Assembly: GCA_965371665.1 (NCBI GenBank)
Contig: CBDUZI010000031.1
Span: forward strand, 1 to 28,779
Source of the DNA: JAUVAV01 sp965371665
GTDB lineage: Bacteria > Oederibacteriota > JAAXVQ01 > JAUVAV01
Length of the DNA: 28,779 bases
Direction: 5' to 3'
A program made the position numbers and the translations under genes. Shown one piece after another: positions 7,865 through 14,392 of this stretch. Position 1 is the first letter of the stretch. Each line of letters opens with the position of its first letter. The notes under the pieces were generated by a model that worked only from the letters and a program-made list of their open reading frames with translations, made no database searches and was not told the origin of the DNA.

Positions 7865-8461
7865 ATGGGATATGAAGAATTAACTCCAAATGATGTCTTG
7901 TTTAAAGCAGATGATAATGGCTGGTATGACTCAATTTTCAATCATAAACATGATGATTTGACTGGCTATTTAATGGGTTATCGTAGAGCTGGCGAGATTT
8001 TATCAGAGTATGTTATACAAAATAGACGTGGTATGGATTATTTGATATTTCCGATTGTATTTAATTATCGCCATTTTATTGAACTCGTATTAAAAGATAT
8101 CATAAAATATGGATATGCTTTATTTGATATAAAACAAGGTGTGCCAAAAAAACACAATATAGATGAACTTTGGAAAGAAGTTAGGGATTTAGCAAAAAAA
8201 GCTTGGCCAGATGGAGATGAGGAAGATTTATTATTAGTAGATAATTGTTTGAAAGAATTTAATAAGGTTGATCCAGGTTCAGACGCGTTTCGATATTCTG
8301 TAGATAAAAAAGGTAATAAAAATTTGGGAAATTTCACGCGGATTAGTATAAGAAATTTCTCCAATGTAGTTAATAAATTGTGTAACTCACTTGAAGGAAT
8401 TAATTGGGGTATCTATGAGTACTATACACAGAAATGTGAAATTGATTCGCATTATGAATAA
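7865..8461 (+). CDS. Hypothetical HEPN-like protein, possible RAYT cargo
   Basis: 198 aa, AT-rich, mostly helical, with no signal peptide or membrane segment. It resembles an uncharacterised family whose members share a core of YRHxIELxLK, then HNIDELW, then DPGSDAFRY.xDKKGN, then ISIRN. Here these are Tyr68-Arg69-His70 with IELVLK (72-77), HNIDELW near 116-122, and DPGSDAFRYSVDKKGN near 136-151. The helix with an Arg-His pair recalls HEPN-fold proteins, many of which are RNases or partners in toxin and defence systems. That link is inference, because a canonical RxxxxH motif is not clear. SD-like AGAAAGGT (7850-7857) precedes ATG 7865. The gene lies between the two RAYT 3'-end copies. Function unknown. 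Confidence 0.7.
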   Translation: MGYEELTPNDVLFKADDNGWYDSIFNHKHDDLTGYLMGYRRAGEILSEYVIQNRRGMDYLIFPIVFNYRHFIELVLKDIIKYGYALFDIKQGVPKKHNIDELWKEVRDLAKKAWPDGDEEDLLLVDNCLKEFNKVDPGSDAFRYSVDKKGNKNLGNFTRISIRNFSNVVNKLCNSLEGINWGIYEYYTQKCEIDSHYE

Positions 8462-8488
8462 ATAGCTACACAACTAACAACTATTGTA

Positions 8489-8590
8489 TTGGAGAACGGA
8501 GTGATCTACAATAATTTGTTCCTTACTTATAAACAAATCGGAGATTATGAGAATGCAGAGAAATATAAAAAAATGGCAAATTCTATATAA
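8489..8590 (+). pseudogene. C-terminal remnant of a TPR protein
   Basis: An open stretch of 33 codons ending at TAA 8588-8590 translates to a clear tetratricopeptide helix pair: YNNLFLTYKQIGDYENAEKY followed by KKMANSI. This matches the TPR pattern (LG.Y...GDYE.A). No start codon with SD precedes it and the rest of the gene is missing. It follows the HEPN-like gene by 28 bp and is inside the putative composite element. I infer a fragment left by recombination. Confidence 0.6.
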
Positions 8591-8702
8591 TCGGATTTTT
8601 CCATGAAATGGCGGGAGTTGATCGAAGAAATCTAGGGAGTGAATCCGCTGCAAAACAAATAAAAATACAGGAAATACTGACATCGTCCATGTTCATGGTC
8701 GG

Positions 8703-8768
8703 AAAACGAACCGGAAGTAATACACAGAATAATTAGTTACTAAAAGACGTAAAGGACGCAACGTCCCC
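8703..8768 (+). repeat. RAYT 3'-end repeat, copy 2
   Basis: Second copy of the block at 7769-7824, including the end motif ACGCAACGTCCC at 8756-8767. It differs by a few substitutions and a short insertion (GTAAAGGAC). No other RAYT sequence lies upstream of it. The duplicated deacetylase tail follows 5 bp later. Confidence 0.85.
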
Positions 8769-8772
8769 TAGA

Positions 8773-8808
8773 GGGTATTTATCCTATAGGGCCTGGAAAA
8801 AACGGTGA
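8773..8808 (+). pseudogene. Second copy of the deacetylase 3' end
   Basis: Twelve codons including TGA, aligned without gaps to the deacetylase end at 6703-6738 (27 of 36 bases identical, including GCCTGGAAAAAAC). Encoded residues are GYLSYRAWKKR versus WYLFYRAWKKH. Several differences are synonymous (TTG/TTA, TAC/TAT, AGA/AGG). This suggests the copies diverged as coding sequence rather than as a simple target-site duplication. Confidence 0.75.
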
Positions 8809-8830
8809 GTGTGAAAGACAGAATAGTTCA

Positions 8831-8875
8831 GTAGGGAACGGTCGCGACTGTTCCCTACATTCCGTAGGTGGCATA
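8831..8875. repeat. GTAGGG palindrome repeat
   Basis: A near-perfect 28-bp palindrome at 8831-8858 (GTAGGGAAC...GTTCCCTAC) is followed by ATTCCGTAGGTGGCATA. The same downstream tag, slightly varied, follows the palindromes at 10963 and 27362, which defines a repeat family. Confidence 0.75.
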
Positions 8876-8950
8876 GATTAATCCGCAGTTGAATCTTTCT
8901 TGATAAAACTCCACATATATATTATTAATATGGAGTATGGTTAATGGGAT

Positions 8951-9091
8951 ATGGCAGCCAATATCCTGGCTGGCTGTGCCTGGATACTCAAATTGCATCC
9001 GCTCACTCATCATGAGGTTGAACTCAATCTTAACCGGGCCCTGAAATTCGGAGCTTTGCCTGAAATTTATCTTGGTGTATGGCTATTTTAA
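8951..9091 (+). other. Short open stretch, possible gene remnant
   Basis: 46 codons from ATG 8951 to TAA 9089-9091, with a helical, TPR-like tail (LNRALKFGALPEIYLG). There is no good SD, and a MITE begins 12 bp after the stop. It may be the end of a lost gene. I do not recognise a function. An AT-rich hairpin (ACTCCACATAT ... ATATGGAGT) lies just upstream at 8907-8937. Confidence 0.25.
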
Positions 9092-9102
9092 CCACTCAAG
9101 GT

Positions 9103-9357
9103 CTAGGAGTGTGAGCATTTAGTCTGATAATCGGTTGTTTTGCCGTCATACCGGCGAAACAGGCTGTGTCATAATAGCTTTTTAAGGTTGTCATCCCGGA
9201 TCAAGTCCGGGATGACAAAAAAATGCCAAAATATGAATTATGACACAGCCTGGAAAGCCGGTATCCAGCGGCATTGTTTTTAAAGCTTTTTATGGATTTC
9301 CGATAAAAGCATTCGGGAATGACAACCTAAAAACCGACTAAATGCTCAAGCTCCTAG
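9103..9357. mobile_element. MITE-like element containing nested repeats
   Basis: The terminal inverted repeats are 22 bp: 9103-9124 (CTAGGAGTGTGAGCATTTAG plus TC) and 9336-9357, matching 20 of 22 in reverse complement. Total length is 255 bp, with no coding capacity. Inside is a REP hairpin of the form GTCATACCGGC-GAAA-GCCGGTATCCAG, which is itself interrupted by a second element (9160-9252). The end motif CTAGGAGCTTG resembles the repeats at both ends of the window. Confidence 0.8.
9160..9252. mobile_element. 93-bp MITE inserted in a REP loop, GAAA target duplication
   Basis: Perfect 16-bp terminal inverted repeats: CAGGCTGTGTCATAAT (9160-9175) and its complement at 9237-9252. The element is flanked by GAAA on both sides (9156-9159 and 9253-9256). 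Removing it and one GAAA restores an uninterrupted REP hairpin. A third-level hairpin, TTGTCATCCCGGA/TCCGGGATGACAA (9188-9218), lies inside it. Confidence 0.85.
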
Positions 9358-9401
9358 TGAAATATTCTGGGACATGAACAGCCGGGGGAAAGAATTCAAA
9401 T

Positions 9402-9497
9402 GTCAACAAAATGCTAACAAATTGTTGACAAAATGAGTGAGCAGGAAGAAAATAAAGTCAAATAACTGTAGAGTAAGTAATAGAGGCTTTGATGCCA
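9402..9497 (+). repeat. att-like direct repeat, left copy, with possible integrase tail
   Basis: This block contains CAACAAAATG (9404-9413), TTGTTGACAAA and, 65 bp after TTGACA, GGCTTTGATGCCA (9485-9497). The same elements with almost the same spacing (66 bp) occur at 10666-10751. Read in frame, 9359-9436 ends NANKLLTK-stop, which resembles the C-terminal tail of tyrosine recombinases. That identification is tentative. Confidence 0.45.
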
Positions 9498-9554
9498 AGA
9501 GTTGCTGTTTATTAAACAAAACTATTATTAAGCTTGAAAGGAAGAGTGGTATCT

Positions 9555-9743
9555 ATGAAATCTAAAACAACTATGAATAAAAACATATTTCAAATGAAGG
9601 AAAAACTCGAAAAGAATCAGCCGGAGTTGAAAGAAAAATATAGTCAATATCTAAAAGATAAAAAAAATTATGAAACGGTTAAAAAATCTCCTTTTTATAA
9701 AGAATCCAAATCAGAGCATATTTATGGAATCAGTTTTAAATAA
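9555..9743 (+). CDS. Small charged hypothetical protein, partner of SDH_sah protease
   Basis: 62 aa from ATG 9555, chosen over an upstream TTG at 9534 because GGAAGAG lies about 8 bp before it. The protein is very Lys/Glu-rich and mostly helical (MKEKLEKNQPELKEKYSQYL), ending SEHIYGISFK, with no signal or membrane segment. The stop codon overlaps the next start as TAATG, so the two genes are translationally coupled. It may be an adaptor, substrate or antidote of the protease; nothing in the sequence decides this. A possible promoter (TTGACA 9425-9430, 17 bp, GAAAAT) lies in the left att-like repeat. Confidence 0.7.
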   Translation: MKSKTTMNKNIFQMKEKLEKNQPELKEKYSQYLKDKKNYETVKKSPFYKESKSEHIYGISFK

Positions 9744-10615
9744 TGGATATGCCTTCTCAATCACCACTCTTTAGAGCAATTAGTAAAGATAGGTATGCAC
9801 GTCAAGATATAATTTCCCAAATAGAAAAAGTTACAGGGCGAAGATTAATTGTTTATATTACAAATATGCGCCATCCGATGGGTTTTGTGAATCGAGATGA
9901 CATTGCGCCTTTTGCAGATTTATTACAAAAAATTAATAATTCTGATGACCTGGATTTGATTATTCAAAGCCCGGGTGGAGATATAGATATTGCGGAAAAA
10001 ATTATTTATATGTGTCGAGATAATTCAAAAAGCTTCAGAGTTATAATTCCCGAGAGTGCCAAAAGCGCTGCCACACTTATAGCCTTAGGTGCTGACTCAA
10101 TAGTTATGGGATATACTTCTGAGTTGGGCCCGATTGATCCTCAAATAACCGTTACCTCGGAAAATGGCAGAGAAATGCGTAGACCAGCTCAATCTTTTTT
10201 AGATGGCCTAGAAGATATAAAAAGGACTGTCAAAAAAGAAGGGACGCTTTCGCCAGTTTATTTCCCGTTACTTGAACATCTTGATCCGGCATTAATTGAT
10301 TATTGCAATAAATCAATTGAACGTTCAAAGACGTTTGCAATTAAATGGTTAAAAAAGTATATGTTTAAACATGATCATAAAAAAGCAGCGGAAGTTGCTG
10401 GTAAGTTAGCTAATACAAAGAAATATTTGTCTCACGGAACGGTGATTGACATACAAGAGGCAACTAAAGAATTAGGGCTTAATGTTGAAATTTTGCAGAA
10501 GGAATCTGAACTATGGCAAATAATTTGGCGTTTATATTGTGATTACCTTGTTAAAATGCCTCAATATTTGAAAATATTTGAAAGTAAAGATGTTTCAATC
10601 CCGTTTCCATCTTGA
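9743..10615 (+). CDS. SDH_sah / SppA-like serine protease (ClpP-crotonase fold)
   Basis: 290 aa, soluble, matching the serine dehydrogenase proteinase family (SDH_sah). Visible core: LIVYITNMRH (35-44), LDLIIQSPGGDIDIAEKI with SPGGD at 76-80, the nucleophile region ESAKSAATLIALGAD with likely catalytic Ser108, and YTSELGPIDPQ (124-133), all as in SppA/SDH-type peptidases. A helical C-terminal half (about 150-290) follows. There is no transmembrane segment, unlike SppA or NfeD. The start overlaps the upstream stop (TAATG). Base composition is AT-rich compared with the flanking glycan genes, which suggests transfer. With its small partner it is bracketed by att-like repeats. The physiological substrate of this family is not known to me. 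Confidence 0.85.
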   Translation: MDMPSQSPLFRAISKDRYARQDIISQIEKVTGRRLIVYITNMRHPMGFVNRDDIAPFADLLQKINNSDDLDLIIQSPGGDIDIAEKIIYMCRDNSKSFRVIIPESAKSAATLIALGADSIVMGYTSELGPIDPQITVTSENGREMRRPAQSFLDGLEDIKRTVKKEGTLSPVYFPLLEHLDPALIDYCNKSIERSKTFAIKWLKKYMFKHDHKKAAEVAGKLANTKKYLSHGTVIDIQEATKELGLNVEILQKESELWQIIWRLYCDYLVKMPQYLKIFESKDVSIPFPS

Positions 10616-10665
10616 AAAAAATATTTTATTCAAATTAGGTAGCACTACATCAAAGAAGTAAAAAT

Positions 10666-10751
10666 AGCAACAAAATGTTGACAAACTAAATAATGAGGGA
10701 CCTAAATAAAATTAGATAATCTCAGGGGATTTAATCCAGCCTCTGATGCCA
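10666..10751 (+). repeat. att-like direct repeat, right copy
   Basis: GCAACAAAATGTTGACAAA (10667-10685) and GCCTCTGATGCCA (10739-10751) match the left copy at 9402-9497 in order and spacing; the terminal 13 bases agree at 11 positions. The frame ending NKMLTN-stop before the repeat again resembles a recombinase tail. The copies are clearly diverged, so any excision would be ancient or imprecise. Confidence 0.45.
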
Positions 10752-10777
10752 CGGGTTTGGGCTCGTGGTTTTTTTTT
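10749..10777 (+). terminator. Rho-independent terminator
   Basis: Stem CCACGGG (10749-10755) pairs with CTCGTGG (10762-10768), including one G-U pair, and is followed by nine T residues (10769-10777). It would end transcripts from the protease operon, and overlaps the end of the right att-like repeat. Confidence 0.85.
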
Positions 10778-10793
10778 AAAAGCTGTTAATAAA

Positions 10794-10922
10794 GTGTTCT
10801 GCGAAGTAAATAGAGATGATAAGCAAATTATTACAAACATTACGAAAAGCTTAAAATGTATTAATGGTCGTGAACTTATAGAGCTTGGCAGACAGGATGA
10901 CCAAGAAATAAAGAATAGCTAG
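10794..10922 (+). other. Short open stretch, possible gene fragment
   Basis: 42 codons from GTG 10794 to TAG 10920-10922, encoding a hydrophilic sequence with VNRDDKQIITNITKSL and GRELIELG. The frame is open upstream to the terminator T-run, and no SD is seen. It could be the 3' end of a lost gene. Not recognised. Confidence 0.2.
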
Positions 10923-10949
10923 AGGTAATATATTGCCTCTTGTTATGGC

Positions 10950-11009
10950 ATCGCCGGTAGTTGTAGGGGCGTTTAATTAAACGCCCCTACATTCCGTATG
11001 TGGAATATC
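10950..11009. repeat. GTAGGGGCG palindrome repeat
   Basis: Perfect 28-bp palindrome at 10963-10990 with centre TTTAATTAAA. It is preceded by TCGCCGGTAGTT and followed by ATTCCGTATGTGGAATATC. It matches the copy at 27352-27411 over about 60 bp, including flanks. Confidence 0.85.
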
Positions 11010-11061
11010 TTAGCTTTCGAGGAATTATAAGACAGCATGAAATATTCAAATTTGGAAAAAA

Positions 11062-13302
11062 ATGACAATGCCATCCCAACCAATGGATAAAGATTCCCAA
11101 CGCGGCCGGGCCGCCTTGACCGCGGAACGCATGGTGGGCTGGGCCCTGCCCGTGTTTGCCCTGGCTGCGGTGGCCAGCATCAGCCTGCAGAATATTATCT
11201 ACGTGGCAGTGGCTGCCTGGCTGCTGGGTATGGGGCTCCGGAAAAAATGGGGTCTGGTTAATACGCCTATGAACTGGCCTCTGCTTTGCTTGGCCTCGGC
11301 TCTGCTGATTGCTTCCCTGTGGGCCGGCCGGCTGAATCCCAGTGTTTTTGGCCTTAAAAAAATCGGCATCATGACCATTTTTTTTCTGACTGCCGCTTCA
11401 ATCCGTCATCCGGTTAAGTCCGGCCGTATCATTAATTTTTTTATCATAGGAGCAGCAGGTTGTGCGTTGTGGTCGATTTTCGTCCATGTCGCCGGTCAGG
11501 ATGGAGGACGCGTCACCTCATTTTCCGGAGATTACATGGCAGCCGGAGGCATGTATATGCTCGGTTTTATACTGGCAACGGCACGATTACTTTATAGCCG
11601 GGGAAGAGCCAGGTGGTTATGGTTGACCGGCGCGGCGATCCTGGGACTGGCTTTGCTTCTAACTTATACTCGTTCTTCATGGATTGGGGCCATGGCCGGG
11701 CTGCTGTTGCTGGGGGGTTTCCGGGATTGGCGTGTGCCGGCAGCGGTTTTAGCCGCCGGCCTGGCCTTCTTGATCCTTTGGCCGCAAAATCCCATTACCC
11801 AACGCGTCTTTTCCCTGACGTCCAAACACCATTGCAGCAATGCTGAGCGGCGTTATATGTGGAAAACCGGGTTGCAGCTTTTGCGGGATCAGCCGATACG
11901 CGGCTATGGCGTGGATAACCTTTCGGAGGATTACGGACGCTATGCGAATCCCGAGGCAAGAGAGCAGAGTCCGCCCCACGTTCACAATAACCTTTTACAG
12001 ATGGCAATTAACGGAGGATTGTTGGCAGCCGGGTTTTATTTATGGTGGGCCATGACAGTGATAATATTCGGATTTCGCGCCTGGCAACACTGCCGAAATC
12101 AGTCTTCGGAATGGGCCGGCGCGGTACTGGGATTGACCGCCGCTGTTACGGGATTTTTTATAAACGGCATATTCGAGTTTAATTTCGGAACATCGCAGGT
12201 TATTGGCATTATTTATTTTTTAACCGGCCTGTTGCCCGCTTATGCTTATACTAATCCCCGGGACCCGGCTTGGAAACTTCCCGAGCGGCCCCGGTTATTA
12301 TTTTTAAGACCGCGGTTTCGGGGAGATGTCTTATTAGCGTCCTCTCTGCCGCGTCTGGTTAAAAGGGATTACCCTCAGGCCCGGGTCGATTTGCTGACCG
12401 AGCCGGCGGCAGTCGGATCAGCCCGGGGCGAGCCGGCCTGGAGCAAGGTTATCTCGCTTCCCCGGCATAATTTTGTGGCCTGGTGGGAAACCGTCCGGTT
12501 TCTTCGGACGCAGGACTATGATGCGGTCTGTGATTTATTCGGCAATCCCCGCACAGCCTGGCTGGCCTTTTTCAGCGGGGCCCGGTTCAAGCTAGGTCCG
12601 CAAGTAACCGTCTGGGACATTTTTTACCATATGCGTACTCGTCCGGATCGCCCCGGGCCGCGCCCGGCCTGGGAGTCTTTTTTTGATGTCTTGCGCTGTT
12701 TCGGCATAAAACAGCTCTCGCTCCGGCCTCGCTGGACAGTGACGGAGGAAGACGATTACTGGATAAGGGGATTCTTGCGGGAACGCGGCGTATGTTCGGG
12801 AAAGATACTGGGTCTGTTTCCCGGAGGAAGTCATCCCGCTAAAAGATGGCCGCTGGAAAATTTTCTGGAAATCGCCCGCCGGGCGCCCCGGGAATTGGGC
12901 TTGAAAGCTATGTTTGTTTTTGGCCCCCGGGAAAAAGACCTTAAAAGGGAGTATATACACGCAACGGCTAAACTCTCCCTGAGCGTGGAAGGTCTGCCGC
13001 CCGGCCGTCTGGCCGCGCTATGGTCCCACTGTGCGGTGGTTTTGTCCAATGATGCTTTTCCCATGCATGTCGGCCCCGCAGTAGGAACTCCTACCATCGG
13101 GCTTTTTGGGCCCGGAGATCCGGCCGTATGGTTTCCCTATTCCGAACGAGCCGGGCATCGGGCTATCCACCTGGCGCCGAAGTGTTGGCCGTGCCATAAG
13201 GATATTTGCGAAAATACAATTTGCTGGGATAATCTCACGCCGGATAAGGTAATGGCGGTTATAAAGGAAGTGTTGGCGAAAAAGCGGAGGGTGTCCGGGT
13301 GA
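11062..13302 (+). CDS. Fusion: O-antigen ligase/polymerase (Wzy_C) + GT9 glycosyltransferase
   Basis: 746 aa with two complete domains. Residues 25-395 form a polytopic membrane protein of the O-antigen ligase family (about 10-12 hydrophobic segments), with TYTRSSW (201-207) and a periplasmic-loop motif HVHNN (306-310) containing the His expected for WaaL-type enzymes. Residues 411-746 form a GT9 (heptosyltransferase) domain: RGDVLLASSLP (420-430), LFPGGSHPAKRWPLENF (585-601), LSNDAFPMHVGPAVGTP (661-677), LFGPGDP, and a C-terminal Cys cluster (CWPCHKDIC...CW). The two activities normally lie on separate proteins. Here no stop or frameshift separates them. The SD is weak (TTTGGAAAAAA). The gene probably begins an operon with the next GT9 gene, 22 bp downstream. 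Confidence 0.9.
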   Translation: MTMPSQPMDKDSQRGRAALTAERMVGWALPVFALAAVASISLQNIIYVAVAAWLLGMGLRKKWGLVNTPMNWPLLCLASALLIASLWAGRLNPSVFGLKKIGIMTIFFLTAASIRHPVKSGRIINFFIIGAAGCALWSIFVHVAGQDGGRVTSFSGDYMAAGGMYMLGFILATARLLYSRGRARWLWLTGAAILGLALLLTYTRSSWIGAMAGLLLLGGFRDWRVPAAVLAAGLAFLILWPQNPITQRVFSLTSKHHCSNAERRYMWKTGLQLLRDQPIRGYGVDNLSEDYGRYANPEAREQSPPHVHNNLLQMAINGGLLAAGFYLWWAMTVIIFGFRAWQHCRNQSSEWAGAVLGLTAAVTGFFINGIFEFNFGTSQVIGIIYFLTGLLPAYAYTNPRDPAWKLPERPRLLFLRPRFRGDVLLASSLPRLVKRDYPQARVDLLTEPAAVGSARGEPAWSKVISLPRHNFVAWWETVRFLRTQDYDAVCDLFGNPRTAWLAFFSGARFKLGPQVTVWDIFYHMRTRPDRPGPRPAWESFFDVLRCFGIKQLSLRPRWTVTEEDDYWIRGFLRERGVCSGKILGLFPGGSHPAKRWPLENFLEIARRAPRELGLKAMFVFGPREKDLKREYIHATAKLSLSVEGLPPGRLAALWSHCAVVLSNDAFPMHVGPAVGTPTIGLFGPGDPAVWFPYSERAGHRAIHLAPKCWPCHKDICENTICWDNLTPDKVMAVIKEVLAKKRRVSG

Positions 13303-13324
13303 GAGTTACGGGGATGAACTGTAA

Positions 13325-14371
13325 ATGACAGCTCGCGCAATTAATAATATCATGGTAGTAAAACTCCGGACCCTGGGGGATGTGCTCACGGTTTTTCCGC
13401 TGCTGCGCGCGCTCAGGGAATTATATCCGCAGGCCCGGCTTACCATGGTCGCGGATGAAATTTACCGCGAATTGTTTGAGACCAATCCCCGGGTGGATGA
13501 GTTTTGGGGACATCCCGGAGCCAAGCCTCAAAAAAATGGAGTCAGCAGCGCTTTTAAACAACAATGGGAGACTATCAGGGATTTCCGCAGCCGGAAGATC
13601 GATTTATTTATCGATCTTTACGGCAGCCTGCGGACCGCTTTATGGGGAGTTGGGGCCGGAATTCCCATCCGGATGGGATTTAACTTGCGCGGCCGGAAGT
13701 ACTTTTACACGCATAAAATCACGGCTGCCTGCCGCTATGTAGTAGATTTAAATCTCCAGTTTGCGCGGGTCTTGGGATGGCAAGGCAACAATAACACTCT
13801 GGAATTTTTTATCACTGAACGCGACCGGGAGCAGGCGCGGCAATACCTGCTTAAACACCGGTGGGATCCCCAACGTCCCAGTTTGGTAATCTCGCCCGGC
13901 GGCGGATGGCCCTTAAAACAATGGGGAGTTGAACGCTTTGGTCAGGTGGCGCGGAAACTTGTCCGGGCTACCGGCTGTCAGGTTTTAATCACCGGCACGC
14001 CGAAAGAACAGCATTTAATTACGGTTGGTATGGAAATGCTAAAGGGAACCTCTCGTATTCCGGTGGTGGGACTGCCGCTGCGTCAACTGGCGGCGGTTAT
14101 CGGACAAAGCCGGCTTTGGCTGGGAAATGATTCGGGTCCTAAATATTTTGCCGAGGCTTTTAAAATCCCAACCTTGGTTTGTTATGGCCCCACGGATTTC
14201 GTTAATAATAATCCGGATTCTCCGCTTCATCAGGTGGTTTTTCATGACACCGAATGCCGTCCCTGCCATTCGGAGAAGTGCCGTATGCCGTCCCGGACCT
14301 GTCTGGACAATCTTTCAGTTGACGAGGTATTCACCCGAGCCTTGGAACTTTGGAAATTACAGAAAGCGTGA
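13325..14371 (+). CDS. Glycosyltransferase family 9 (heptosyltransferase-type)
   Basis: Cytoplasmic GT-B enzyme of LPS core or surface glycan assembly; family members transfer ADP-heptose. The N-terminal MVVKLRTLGDVLTVFPLLRAL (10-30) is the acceptor-domain signature with the conserved GD. Further motifs are SPGGGWPLKQW (about 190-200), GNDSGPKYFAEAFKIPTLV (about 260-278) and YGPTDF. The C-terminal Cys-rich segment CRPCHSEKC...CLDNL matches the one in the fused GT9 domain upstream, so the two are probably paralogues acting in the same pathway. The length of 348 aa is normal. The donor sugar cannot be deduced. Confidence 0.92.
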   Translation: MTARAINNIMVVKLRTLGDVLTVFPLLRALRELYPQARLTMVADEIYRELFETNPRVDEFWGHPGAKPQKNGVSSAFKQQWETIRDFRSRKIDLFIDLYGSLRTALWGVGAGIPIRMGFNLRGRKYFYTHKITAACRYVVDLNLQFARVLGWQGNNNTLEFFITERDREQARQYLLKHRWDPQRPSLVISPGGGWPLKQWGVERFGQVARKLVRATGCQVLITGTPKEQHLITVGMEMLKGTSRIPVVGLPLRQLAAVIGQSRLWLGNDSGPKYFAEAFKIPTLVCYGPTDFVNNNPDSPLHQVVFHDTECRPCHSEKCRMPSRTCLDNLSVDEVFTRALELWKLQKA

Positions 14372-14392
14372 TATATTATCAGGAGGTGCAGG

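Larger units (their letters stand above)
6740..8768 (+). mobile_element. Composite RAYT element with cargo
   Basis: The left end GGGACGTTGCGT (6740-6751) is inverted as ACGCAACGTCCC at 7813-7824, directly after the RAYT gene, and again at 8756-8767. The block before the right end, including the last RAYT codons, is present twice (7769-7824 and 8703-8768). Between the copies lie a HEPN-like gene and a TPR remnant. The unit is AT-rich compared with the GC-rich genes on its left. Immediately outside it, both flanks carry the deacetylase 3' end (6703-6738 and 8773-8808). A RAYT core (6740-7824) plus an attached cargo segment is my inference; REP-flanked RAYT genes are known. Confidence 0.6.
10616..11061. 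other. Intergenic region after the protease gene
   Basis: 446 bp. It contains the right att-like repeat (10666-10751), a strong terminator (10749-10777), a short open stretch (10794-10922), a 20-bp near-palindrome AGAGGTAATATATTGCCTCT (10921-10940) and a GTAGGGGCG palindrome (10963-10990). No full gene is apparent. Confidence 0.6.

Noticed and set aside
8591..8702. Short frame MKWRELIEEI and palindrome CCATGTTCATGG after the TPR remnant
   Set aside because: Ten codons without SD or homology; most likely noncoding debris of the mobile unit.
11037..11090. 17-codon upstream frame (ATG 11037) overlapping the ligase-GT9 start
   Set aside because: Too short, no recognisable leader-peptide feature, and likely chance.
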